A DNA stretch of 40,306 bases from an uncultured Bacteroidales bacterium. Its GTDB lineage: Bacteria > Bacteroidota > Bacteroidia > Bacteroidales > UBA4417. Shown piece after piece: positions 9,622 through 18,850 of this stretch (its first letter is position 1; each line of letters begins with the position of its first letter). The stretch is taken from positions 1 to 40,306 of the forward strand of contig CAIRHD010000541.1 in NCBI GenBank assembly GCA_903878265.1. Reading direction: 5' to 3'. The notes under the pieces are model-generated. The model saw nothing but the letters and a program-made list of their open reading frames with translations, made no database searches and was not told where the DNA came from. Position numbers and translations under genes: made by a program.

Positions 9622-10383
9622 ATGAGAAAAAGAATTGTTGCCGGAAACTGGAAAATGAACAAAGATTTTCAGGACGCCGAAGATTTGATGTTCGAAATTG
9701 CCGATGAACTTGCCGATAAAGGCTCCGGCGAAACCGAAGTTATTGTATGTACCCCTTATGTTTATTTGGAAATGAGTTCCGATATTGCCGCCGAAAACGG
9801 ATTTATGGTGGGGGCACAAAATTTAAGCCAATGGGAATCAGGTGCATACACAGGCGAAATTTCAGCATCCATGATTCATTCCATGGGGATTTCGCACTGC
9901 ATACTTGGCCATTCCGAACGTAGGAGCTATTTTGGCGAAAACGATAAAATTATTTCAGCCAAAGTTGACCTTGCTTTAAAGAACAACATCATACCGATTT
10001 ATTGCTGTGGCGAAGTTTTAGCCGAGCGTCAGGCCGAAAAACATTTTGATATTGTGAGGACCCAAATCACTGAAGCCTTGTTTCATCTTGGCAAAGAAGC
10101 TGTTAGTGAGGTAATTATTGCCTACGAACCAGTTTGGGCTATTGGTACCGGTGTTACTGCAACCTCGGCCCAAGCACAGGAAATGCACGCTTTTATCCGC
10201 AGTTTGCTCACCGAAAAGTATGGTTCCGATGTGAGTGAAGAAATATCAATATTGTATGGTGGTAGCTGCAATGCGAAAAATGCTGCTGAGCTTTTTGCAA
10301 ATCCCGATGTTGATGGGGGCTTGATAGGTGGTGCTTCACTTATTGCTGCTGATTTTGTAACCATTGTGAATTCGTTTCGATAG
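9622..10383 (+). CDS. tpiA: Triosephosphate isomerase
   Basis: RKRIVAGNWKMNK, CILGHSERR, AYEPVWAIGTG, YGGSCNAKNAAEL, DVDGGLIGGASL. Confidence 0.98.
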   Translation: MRKRIVAGNWKMNKDFQDAEDLMFEIADELADKGSGETEVIVCTPYVYLEMSSDIAAENGFMVGAQNLSQWESGAYTGEISASMIHSMGISHCILGHSERRSYFGENDKIISAKVDLALKNNIIPIYCCGEVLAERQAEKHFDIVRTQITEALFHLGKEAVSEVIIAYEPVWAIGTGVTATSAQAQEMHAFIRSLLTEKYGSDVSEEISILYGGSCNAKNAAELFANPDVDGGLIGGASLIAADFVTIVNSFR

Positions 10384-11217
10384 ATGGAATATGTCGAACT
10401 GATTTGCCATACAACGGCAGGTGTACATACTGCAGAACTGCTTATGGATGTGCTTGCCGATGCTGGTTTCGATAGTTTTGCCGAAAACGAGAACGGCACA
10501 ATTTCCGCCTATATTCAGGATGTTCTATTCACAAACGATCTTGTGTCCCGGTTAAAATTGCCCGAATTTTCTGTGCTTTTGGCTTCGTATGAAATCAAAA
10601 GATTAGCCGATCAAAACTGGAATGCTATATGGGAGAGCCAGTATGAACCTGTGCTTATTGACGGAATTTGTATGGTTAGGGCACCGTTTCACGAAAAAAT
10701 GGCCGGTATAGGCTTTGATATTGTTATCATGCCTAAAATGTCATTTGGCACTGCCCATCACGAAACCACAAAGCAAATGATCCAATATATGCTCAGTTTG
10801 CAGCTCGAAGGCAAATCGTTGCTCGATATGGGTTCGGGCACGGCTGTATTGGCGATACTTGCCCGAATGAAAGGCGCTAAACCTGTGTCGGCAATAGATA
10901 ATGACGAATGGGCTTACAACAACGCGTTGGAAAACGTGCAGGGAAATAATTTTCCTGATATCGAGGTATTGCTAGGTGACAGTTCACTTTTGACCAATAA
11001 AAAGTACGATGTTATTTTTGCCAATATCAATCGTAACATTCTGCTAAATGATATCCCGACGTATCGTAAATGCTTGAATATAGGTGGAAAGCTATTTGTA
11101 AGTGGCTTTTATACCGAGGATTTGCCCAGCATTGAAGCGAAGGCAAATGAAACGGGTCTGACAATTATGTCGAACAGGGTCGAAAACAACTGGACTGCAG
11201 CTTGTTTTACGCTTTAG
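10384..11217 (+). CDS. prmA: Ribosomal protein L11 methyltransferase
   Basis: SAM motif LLDMGSGTAVLAILARMKGAKPVSAIDND, FANINRNILL; starts directly after the tpiA stop. Confidence 0.9.
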   Translation: MEYVELICHTTAGVHTAELLMDVLADAGFDSFAENENGTISAYIQDVLFTNDLVSRLKLPEFSVLLASYEIKRLADQNWNAIWESQYEPVLIDGICMVRAPFHEKMAGIGFDIVIMPKMSFGTAHHETTKQMIQYMLSLQLEGKSLLDMGSGTAVLAILARMKGAKPVSAIDNDEWAYNNALENVQGNNFPDIEVLLGDSSLLTNKKYDVIFANINRNILLNDIPTYRKCLNIGGKLFVSGFYTEDLPSIEAKANETGLTIMSNRVENNWTAACFTL

Positions 11218-11242
11218 AACTTATGATTCATACTTTTTATCT

Positions 11243-11280
11243 GCAAAGGCTTCATTAACAATGAGGCCTTCGCTTTTATT
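11243..11280 (+). terminator. Rho-independent terminator downstream of prmA
   Basis: Hairpin GCAAAGGCTTCAT-TAAC-A-ATGAGGCCTTCGC (with G-U pairs) followed by TTTTATT. Confidence 0.7.
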
Positions 11281-11424
11281 CCTGCTCGTTTTAGGATTTG
11301 GATTCTGCATCATATACAACAAGCCTTTTTCAAAATTCCCAAATTATCAAATTACAACAATATCAGGAAAATGTGTACTTTTGCACCCATTTTACTAAAA
11401 CTTCAATTACCTTAATAACCTATT

Positions 11425-11988
11425 ATGGCAACAACCTCTGAATTCCGCAATGGACTTTGCATCGAATTCAACAACGATCTTTTCAAAATTGTAGAATTTC
11501 AACACGTTAAGCCAGGAAAAGGTGCAGCTTTTGTGCGCACGCGGCTAAAAAACCTTAAAACCGGAAAAGTTATCCCAAATACTTTTGATGCCGGTGCGCG
11601 TATTGATATTGCCCGCGTTGAACGTCGTCCATATCAATTCCTATATAAGGATGAAAACGGATATAATTTTATGAACACCGAAAATTTCGATCAAATTTCA
11701 GTTGATCAGGATTTGATTGATGGATATCAGTTTATGAAGGAAGGCCAGTTAGTAGAAATGATGGTACATGCTGATACAGAAACGCCATTAACCTGCGAAC
11801 TTCCTGCTTTTGTGGAACTTGAAATTACATATACCGAACCTGGTTTCCGTGGCGATACTGCTTCCAACACATTGAAAAAAGCAACTGTAGAAACTGGTGC
11901 TATTGTGCAGGTTCCATTATTTATTGATGAAGGGACTAAAATCCGCGTTGATACCCGTACCGGCGACTATTTCGAAAGGGTAAAATAA
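11425..11988 (+). CDS. efp: Translation elongation factor P
   Basis: [26 protein letters not shown]-terminal [41 protein letters not shown]. Confidence 0.98.
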   Translation: MATTSEFRNGLCIEFNNDLFKIVEFQHVKPGKGAAFVRTRLKNLKTGKVIPNTFDAGARIDIARVERRPYQFLYKDENGYNFMNTENFDQISVDQDLIDGYQFMKEGQLVEMMVHADTETPLTCELPAFVELEITYTEPGFRGDTASNTLKKATVETGAIVQVPLFIDEGTKIRVDTRTGDYFERVK

Positions 11989-12043
11989 GCCGTTTTGCAA
12001 ACAACCAACGGTTTGCGTCTCGTTATAAAACACAACGGTTTTT

Positions 12044-12970
12044 ATGCAATTCCCTTCACCCCTAACACTTGAAGAAACAGCTCGTTTTATCAATGCCAAA
12101 TTCATTGGAGATGCTGATTTCACAATTACTGGGATAAATGAAATACACATGGTTTCGACCGGTGATATCACATTTGTGGATCACCCTAAGTACTACAACC
12201 AAGCCTTGTCGTCAAAAGCCAGTGTGGTTATAATTAACCAGGAAGTTGATTGTCCTATTGGTAAATCCTTGTTGTACCACAACGATCCTTTCGCTGCATA
12301 TACATCTTTGGTACGAAAGTTTATGCCCTTTGTTGCATCAACGGCATCTGTTAGCCCTACCGCTAAAATAGGAGAAGGAACGGTTATACAACCTGGAGTA
12401 TTTATTGGCAATCAGGCCGAAATTGGAAAAAATTGCATAATTCATTCAAATGTAAGTATTTACGATTATACTTTGATTGGCGATAATGTTGTGATTCATG
12501 CCAATAGCGTTTTAGGTGCAGATGCATATTATTTTCAACGCAAGCCCGAAGGCTACCGAAAACTAGAATCTTGTGGCAGGGTTGTAATTCAGGATAATGT
12601 AGAAATTGGTGCACTATGCTCTATCGATAGGGGTGTATCCGGCGATACAGTTGTTGGAAAAGGAACCAAATTCGATAACCATGTTCAGGTTGGGCACGAT
12701 ACCAAAATTGGATCCAACTGTTTGATCGGGGCACACACAGCCATCGCAGGCGTTACTTGTATTGAGGACGATGTGATTATATGGGCAAAAGTTGCGATAA
12801 ATAAAGACCTTGTTATTGGTAAGGGTGCTATAATACTTGCCACTTCCGCAATCGACAAATCGCTTCCTGGTGGTATAACTTACTTTGGAAGCCCGGCTAT
12901 TGAAGCCCGTAAAAAATGGAAAGAATTGGTAATGCTACGTAGATTGCCCGAACTTTACAGCAAACTTTAG
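12044..12970 (+). CDS. lpxD: LpxD-like UDP-3-O-acylglucosamine N-acyltransferase (308 aa)
   Basis: N-terminal LpxD-like domain (GDADFTITGINEI..GDITFVDHPKY) and left-handed beta-helix hexapeptides with QVGHDTKIGSNCLIGAHTAIAG. Confidence 0.85.
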   Translation: MQFPSPLTLEETARFINAKFIGDADFTITGINEIHMVSTGDITFVDHPKYYNQALSSKASVVIINQEVDCPIGKSLLYHNDPFAAYTSLVRKFMPFVASTASVSPTAKIGEGTVIQPGVFIGNQAEIGKNCIIHSNVSIYDYTLIGDNVVIHANSVLGADAYYFQRKPEGYRKLESCGRVVIQDNVEIGALCSIDRGVSGDTVVGKGTKFDNHVQVGHDTKIGSNCLIGAHTAIAGVTCIEDDVIIWAKVAINKDLVIGKGAIILATSAIDKSLPGGITYFGSPAIEARKKWKELVMLRRLPELYSKL

Positions 12971-13003
12971 GTCGAAACCCTATTTGAATTTATAAGTTAG
13001 AAA

Positions 13004-13035
13004 GTGCTCCTCAGAAATAAGGGGCATTTTTTTTT
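13004..13035 (+). terminator. Rho-independent terminator downstream of lpxD-like gene
   Basis: GTGCTCCT-cagaaata-AGGGGCAT stem followed by a 9-T run. Confidence 0.7.
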
Positions 13036-13041
13036 GAGAAA

Positions 13042-14475
13042 TCAAGGCTTAACTTTTTCTTCTCCCGAACTGAAGTATAAGTCAAGGGCAACTATGATCG
13101 CAACCAAACCCCAGAATGGAACACTGGCTTTATCGGTGTTCAGGAAGTTATTCAAGGTGCCATGCACAAAATAGGTTATCAATCCCATGGTCGCTGACAA
13201 TGCAAGTAACCGTGTTTGCCTGTTTAAAGCCTTTTTATAAACATTTAAACCTGTATATATTATGGTAATCAATAAAAACAACATACTCAACAATCCTGGA
13301 ATCCCACTTTCAGCTAAAGGCCCGATGTACTCGCTATGTGCATTTCCATGATCTCCAAGGTTTGTGCTGATTATAGTTTTTTCTTTCGACCGCTGAAAAG
13401 GTGCGTATTCGAACTGGTAAGTACCTGGTCCCCAACCAACCAATGGCCTTTCTTCAAACATTCGCAAAGCAGCCTGCCACCTGTTTATCCGCTCAAGGTT
13501 TGAAGCATCAGAAGAAATATTGAGAATAGATTGAACGTGCTCAATAAAATTGGCTGAAGCATCCTGTTTGTTCTTTTCAAGTTTATCGAGTATCTCAAAT
13601 TGAAAAGTAAAGAAAACTATTGCCAATCCTGTAATGGACAAGGCAATCCATTTGAATTTGATATGCAATTTAACCAAAACCAAAACCCCAATTGCAAAGC
13701 TAAGGCTCACCCAGGCTGCACGGCAAAAGGATAAGTAAAGAGCCATCAGCATTATCAGGACTGCAATTGCAGCAAAAATACGTTGATTTAGCGATACAGA
13801 TTTATCCATTGCCATTCCAAACATCACCGGAATAAACAATGCCAGAATTACCCCGTAAGCAGTGTGGTCGTTATAAAATGGCGACATAACCCAATGACCG
13901 GATTTTTCGCTGAAACCAAAACCCATGTGGATATATGTTGTATAGAAAATTACAAGTATCAATGCCGAAACATAAGCCCACACAAACAAGCGGATATTCG
14001 TTTTTACCCGGAAAAGCATCAGCCCACCAAAATAAATCGGTATAATAAACCATAGCCGCGACAATAAATATTTGAACGAAACAATAGGAATGTCGGATGT
14101 AATGGCAGTAATAAGCATCCACGACAGGTTGAAAAGTATTGCCAATGTAATTGGGTGTTGCACAATACGGCCTTCAATTCCTCCTTCGAGTAGGATTTTT
14201 AAGATAAAAAAGAAAAGAATCCCAATCAGCAACGGTTCACTTGGGATCGAAATACTTACCCCCATATCGTAATTGCCAATATCAACCGCCAATGGGGTAA
14301 CGAAAACAGCGAGTAATAGTATTTTTTCGAGGCTGAAAATATACAATACCAACATTATACATGCAATCGGAATAAGAATACCAAAATATATTTCTTTATA
14401 TACCAAATAGGTATTGAGCAATACAAATATTGCTGTTGCAAAATATACAATTGATATTTTAAGTTTATCTGTCAA
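13042..14475 (-). CDS. O-antigen ligase/polymerase (Wzy_C-like) family membrane protein
   Basis: About 12 hydrophobic segments; MFEERPLVGWGPGTYQFEY...GNAHSEYIGPLAESGIPGLLSML is characteristic of the O-antigen ligase family. Confidence 0.85.
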   Translation of the reverse strand: MTDKLKISIVYFATAIFVLLNTYLVYKEIYFGILIPIACIMLVLYIFSLEKILLLAVFVTPLAVDIGNYDMGVSISIPSEPLLIGILFFFILKILLEGGIEGRIVQHPITLAILFNLSWMLITAITSDIPIVSFKYLLSRLWFIIPIYFGGLMLFRVKTNIRLFVWAYVSALILVIFYTTYIHMGFGFSEKSGHWVMSPFYNDHTAYGVILALFIPVMFGMAMDKSVSLNQRIFAAIAVLIMLMALYLSFCRAAWVSLSFAIGVLVLVKLHIKFKWIALSITGLAIVFFTFQFEILDKLEKNKQDASANFIEHVQSILNISSDASNLERINRWQAALRMFEERPLVGWGPGTYQFEYAPFQRSKEKTIISTNLGDHGNAHSEYIGPLAESGIPGLLSMLFLLITIIYTGLNVYKKALNRQTRLLALSATMGLITYFVHGTLNNFLNTDKASVPFWGLVAIIVALDLYFSSGEEKVKP

Positions 14476-14484
14476 GGTGTGAAA

Positions 14485-15537
14485 TTATCCAATGTTTGTA
14501 TCCAATGCTGAAGTGCGGCGACGTTCGAGGAACGAGATTGCCAACAGGCTGAACAGCAAAGTTCCAGCAACAAAATAAAACAATACAAACAACCTTTTGG
14601 GATAGGATTTTTTATCTGCCACCAGCGGAGGTGTGACAATATTGACGAAAGTAAACCTTTTGTCAATATCGAAGCGGGCAACATCATATTTGCGCATTAT
14701 TTCGCTGTATTCATTGGCTAAAGTGCTTATACGGCTGGTAAGATATAACAAATCGCCACTTTTTTCCATCATACCCTGTTTAAGTTTCTGAACATCTTTT
14801 GTACTGATGCTTCCACCACCACCGTCAACGGTGCGTAATTCGCCTCGGGTTATTTCCTGACTTTGGCCACCAACATCATAAACGCCATATATGGAGGTAA
14901 TTTCACGATATTGGCTTTTAACTGAATCTATTTCAGCCCTTTTAGTGGTCAGTATTTTTTCCATTGCTACCACTACTTCCTTATATTTGATCATGTGGGT
15001 AGCCCGGATTTTTTCGTCCGTGAAAAATAATATGGCACTTACAATGTCCCTGGCCATAACAGGATCAACATCAGTTACGTTTACTTCAACGCTCTCGTAT
15101 TGGGTTTTCGATATTTTTACATTTTGAGAATACGCATACTCCAATGCGGATGCAAAATACTTCTCATCTGCTGCAATCCCGTAATGCTTCGACAGGTCAA
15201 ACTTTTTAATAACACTGTCGCGTACTTCCAAGGAATTGATCCACTGCAGCATTTGCTCAGTCTCACTTTCATCAGAATAAGGCATTACATTCGATGGATA
15301 TACATAAGCCACTGACTTAAAGCGCGGTTTCATAATAAGCGGGCTTGAAACCACCAATGACACAAGAGCTGCAACAACAGCTAGAATAGTTAAATGCCAT
15401 TTCCACTTTATGATTATTTGCAGCAAATTGGTATTATTAAAAAAATTATCCATTTGTGTAAGTTGCTTTACGTTTTTTGATTTGGTGTTTCGGTTAAAAG
15501 TCAATCCTGTAATTTTGGAAATAGGCGGATTTGTCAT
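14485..15537 (-). CDS. Wzz-type chain-length determinant protein
   Basis: N-terminal TM followed by a long helical periplasmic region and C-terminal TM; paralogous to the adjacent 15538-16575 product (shared EQMLQ..NS..VRD.VI..F.L..HYGI). Confidence 0.8.
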   Translation of the reverse strand: MTNPPISKITGLTFNRNTKSKNVKQLTQMDNFFNNTNLLQIIIKWKWHLTILAVVAALVSLVVSSPLIMKPRFKSVAYVYPSNVMPYSDESETEQMLQWINSLEVRDSVIKKFDLSKHYGIAADEKYFASALEYAYSQNVKISKTQYESVEVNVTDVDPVMARDIVSAILFFTDEKIRATHMIKYKEVVVAMEKILTTKRAEIDSVKSQYREITSIYGVYDVGGQSQEITRGELRTVDGGGGSISTKDVQKLKQGMMEKSGDLLYLTSRISTLANEYSEIMRKYDVARFDIDKRFTFVNIVTPPLVADKKSYPKRLFVLFYFVAGTLLFSLLAISFLERRRTSALDTNIG

Positions 15538-16575
15538 TCAGTTATAAGTTTGCTTGAGTTTCTGCAAAAATTCCGGGCTTCGTTCTACAAAAAAAATAAC
15601 TATCATCCCTGACAACAGCGTACCTATTGTTGAAAGTAAAACAATTATCCAGGCAATCGGATATGCTTTTTTTTCGGATTTGTACGCATTTTCAACAATG
15701 AATTTTTGGGGGATTTCTTGAAATGCATCTATTTTAGCTTCTTCGTAACGCGCTTTAATGTAGCTTAATTGCTTTTTCTCATGTTCAAGTCCATCGCGTA
15801 TCGAAACATAAGGTCCTCCATAAGTTGCTAGAACGCTCAATTTTGTATCGAGTGCATTTATACCGCGAGTATTCCCTTTTGCAATTTCCATGGCCAACTG
15901 CTGGTTCATCATTTCAGCCTGAGTTTCATAATCGTGAACACCAAGTTTCCTGAGTTGGGTGAGCGAATCTTCCATTTTCCGTACTTCGGCCTTTAACATC
16001 AAATATTCAGACTCTACAATTTTGAAACCCTGCATGGCACGCTCTTTTTGCATGTCGTTTTTTACCGAATCGAGCAAAGCGGCAATTTCGTTTGCAATAT
16101 CGGCTGCCATCTGAGGGTCTTTGTCCAAAACTGAAATTTTAACAGCCATGTATTCAGTTCGTTTGAAAGAAATATTCGATTCAAACTTGTTGTTCAATCT
16201 GGTTTGCTGGTACTTTGAGCCAGGATTGATGCCGTAATGCTCGGCAAGTTTAAAAGTGCTGATAACCTTATTGCGGATTCTGCTCGAATTCAAAATCTGC
16301 AACATTTGCTCAGTTTGTTCGTCCTCACCAAATTGTAGAATATCCTGTTTTGCTATGGCATTTTCATTCAGAAGCGATTTGGAAATCGAATTACTCGAAG
16401 CAGGGTACATTATAACCGTTGACCTATATAATGGGGTGATGAAAAAACTTGATGAAAACACAGCCGCGAGCACAGCCGCTGCCACTCCCAGAATAAGCAA
16501 GGTTTTTCGCCATTTATAAAGGAAAAAGGCAACTTTGTATGAGTCGGTATAATTATTCGTGGAGTCATTCAACAT
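15538..16575 (-). CDS. Wzz-type chain-length determinant protein
   Basis: Same architecture as 14485-15537; the TGA stop abuts the ATG of the downstream paralogue. Confidence 0.8.
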   Translation of the reverse strand: MLNDSTNNYTDSYKVAFFLYKWRKTLLILGVAAAVLAAVFSSSFFITPLYRSTVIMYPASSNSISKSLLNENAIAKQDILQFGEDEQTEQMLQILNSSRIRNKVISTFKLAEHYGINPGSKYQQTRLNNKFESNISFKRTEYMAVKISVLDKDPQMAADIANEIAALLDSVKNDMQKERAMQGFKIVESEYLMLKAEVRKMEDSLTQLRKLGVHDYETQAEMMNQQLAMEIAKGNTRGINALDTKLSVLATYGGPYVSIRDGLEHEKKQLSYIKARYEEAKIDAFQEIPQKFIVENAYKSEKKAYPIAWIIVLLSTIGTLLSGMIVIFFVERSPEFLQKLKQTYN

Positions 16576-16601
16576 AGGGTCATCCTCCGTATTTTGGGCT
16601 G

Positions 16602-16631
16602 CAAAGGTAGAAATTAATGGCTAAAAACAAA
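16602..16631 (-). promoter_or_regulatory. Bacteroidetes-type promoter for the Wzz/O-antigen ligase operon
   Basis: Minus strand TTTG (16628-16631) - 18 nt - TACCTTTG (16602-16609), just upstream of the 16575 start. Confidence 0.65.
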
Positions 16632-16926
16632 TTAACGCAACAAGTTAGTTGAATATTACTTCAATGCCAATATCTGTATGCGTTTGAATATAAGGTTTCG
16701 GATATAGAACAAATAAAAGATTAAGGATATGCTATAAAAAACCCAACTGCCTAAAGCAGAAAACCTATTTATTAAGTACTACCTTTTCATTTATATATGT
16801 ACACAATTTATCCGTGAAAATCAGTTGCGAAATGATTTCACGGATTGTATGCAATAAAGAACTCGCCAAATGTTTGGACTAAATCCACTTTTAAGTTGAC
16901 TTTTGCCTTTTTTTGATCCAATCTAT

Positions 16927-17232
16927 TCAGTTTGGATTTTTCTCCTTTAATACTTTCAAGAAAAATGTATGCACCTCTGAATCAGTAACATTTTGCACAT
17001 AAGCCGAAAACCCATTAGCAATCACTTTTTCGATTAAAGGCATAGGCATAAATGGTGTTATCAGTTCAAATATTTTTCCGACTTGCATCTCGGTTGTCCT
17101 TCTAATCACCTCGGCTAATGGATGTTGTCCGGATTTAAGCATTTCGCGAGCATCCATTGTTTCACTGATTGATACTGCGTTGAACCATAAAGGTCTTTCT
17201 TGTACGTTGTTTATGCTCATATTTTTGTACAT
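16927..17232 (-). CDS. DUF2249-like small protein
   Basis: LDAREMLKSGQHPLAEVIRR-type sequence (here MDAREMLKSGQHPLAEVIRRTTEMQVGKIFELITPFMPMPLIEKVIANGF) recalls the DUF2249 family. Confidence 0.6.
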   Translation of the reverse strand: MYKNMSINNVQERPLWFNAVSISETMDAREMLKSGQHPLAEVIRRTTEMQVGKIFELITPFMPMPLIEKVIANGFSAYVQNVTDSEVHTFFLKVLKEKNPN

Positions 17233-17283
17233 TTTGTTTTAGGCTGCAAAAATCACAGCAAAATAATAAAGTAAATTTGAATT

Positions 17284-18534
17284 CTATTTTCCATACGTAA
17301 GCAATCTCTGCTCGCCTTCAAGTGCCCTAAGATGAGTAAGATCCTGTGAAAACTCTATGGTTCCCATGTAGTTTTTATCTTTGTCGCGCAGAGGTAAATA
17401 AGTGATGTAAATGAACTTTCCTTGCATTTGTATCCAAAATGGGGCAGCATTTTCTTTGCCACTTTTAAAATCGTTAAGTATTTGATCTACAATGTGCATA
17501 CTGTGTGGAGGATGGCACATGCGCACATCGCGGCCAAGAATTGCCCTATTGCGGTCGAAAATTCGGTGTTGGCCTTGAGTGAAGAATTTTACTTTGTCGT
17601 TTTTATCCACGAAGGTGATATCTACAGGTAACACATTAAGTAACAGTGTCAATTCATTAATAGTAAAACTGCCACTTGGCAAACGTACCATTCCACCCGA
17701 AAACTGGTTTTGCAGGTCATTAATCGTTGTTTCTACATTTTCGGGAAACCAATCTACAGTTGGGTCGAAAAGACAATATCCAATTTCGTTTGTTTGCTGC
17801 AAAATATCATACCATTCCTGATCGTTCAGTTCATCCATGGTCATCGGAAAAAGAATTTCTTCCTCCTTCATAATCATGTCGGTTATAGCTTTGGAAGCTG
17901 GCATTAGATCTAAATGGATGTTTTCATTTAATTCGTTAGCCTTTGTTCCTTTACTATTCATAAGAGTTTGAATAGCATTTTTCAGAAAAGCACGGGTTTC
18001 ATCATGCTTGCCCCACATTACGGTTGGTGGCCCTGTAATACCTTTTGCTTCGAGGAAAGGGAAAAGCAGGTTTTCCTTGCGTTTGTAGTGCTTATCCACA
18101 TCGGTAAGAGCATTAAAAATTGCAAGCATCCTAATAACAATTTCATCCTCAGAATTGTTACTATTTAGTTCAGCCTTTTTCTTTAGGTCGATATAAATAC
18201 TGTTGAGTTGCAAAACTAATTTTTCGAGTTCACGGTTTTCTTTCTTAAAAGTATCGATTGGGTGGCCTGCAGGAATTGCTTTTGCATCGGAATGGTCGAT
18301 ATTCCCTTCAAGAACCATTGCATGTAGGTCGCAAAGTTTCAGAACTTCCTCTACTGGAAGACCTTCTTTGATAAGTTCCTGCTCAACCTCCACCACTTCG
18401 TCATAAGGGATGCCTTTGAGCAGTTCGGTCAGTTGTTTTTTAATTGCATCAGGAGCATCTCCATTATGCAATTGCAATATCATGTGCTTGAGCAGTTCTT
18501 TTCTGCTTTTGGAATTGTTTATTAATTCACTCAT
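17284..18534 (-). CDS. DUF438 - hemerythrin-like - PAS domain protein
   Basis: DUF438-like N-terminus (LLKGIPYDEVVEVEQELIKEGLPVEEVLKLCDLHAMVLEG), HHE-like His/Glu helices (DKHYKRKENLLFPFLEAKG, KHDETRAFL, MKEEEILFPM), C-terminal PAS-like VDKNDKVKFFTQGQHRIFDRNRAILGRDVRMCHPPHS. Confidence 0.85.
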   Translation of the reverse strand: MSELINNSKSRKELLKHMILQLHNGDAPDAIKKQLTELLKGIPYDEVVEVEQELIKEGLPVEEVLKLCDLHAMVLEGNIDHSDAKAIPAGHPIDTFKKENRELEKLVLQLNSIYIDLKKKAELNSNNSEDEIVIRMLAIFNALTDVDKHYKRKENLLFPFLEAKGITGPPTVMWGKHDETRAFLKNAIQTLMNSKGTKANELNENIHLDLMPASKAITDMIMKEEEILFPMTMDELNDQEWYDILQQTNEIGYCLFDPTVDWFPENVETTINDLQNQFSGGMVRLPSGSFTINELTLLLNVLPVDITFVDKNDKVKFFTQGQHRIFDRNRAILGRDVRMCHPPHSMHIVDQILNDFKSGKENAAPFWIQMQGKFIYITYLPLRDKDKNYMGTIEFSQDLTHLRALEGEQRLLTYGK

Positions 18535-18612
18535 ATACAGTTATTTATTTCAAATTATTATTGCTTTTGTAAACTCCAGGTTCCGCTATTATTATTTTAG
18601 ACTAATTCTGTA

Positions 18613-18642
18613 CAAAGGTATAGAATAATTTAAGTACACAAA
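18613..18642 (-). promoter_or_regulatory. Bacteroidetes-type promoter for the DUF438 gene
   Basis: Minus strand TTTG (18639-18642) - 18 nt - TACCTTTG (18613-18620), about 80 bp upstream of the 18534 start. Confidence 0.6.
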
Positions 18643-18850
18643 TACTTATATCAAAAATATTAGATTGAATCCGTTCTGAAAGTACTAATAAACCGAAACC
18701 TTCGATAAAAAGGGCAAATTAGCTGCTACCACTGGTTAAGCGAACTGAAAACGCAAACAAGGCCATGATGGACTTTGCTTTTGGCAAAAGCCATATATAA
18801 GCGAAAATTTTGCGACCTTTGCAGGGTTATTTACAAAACCTTGTACGATT

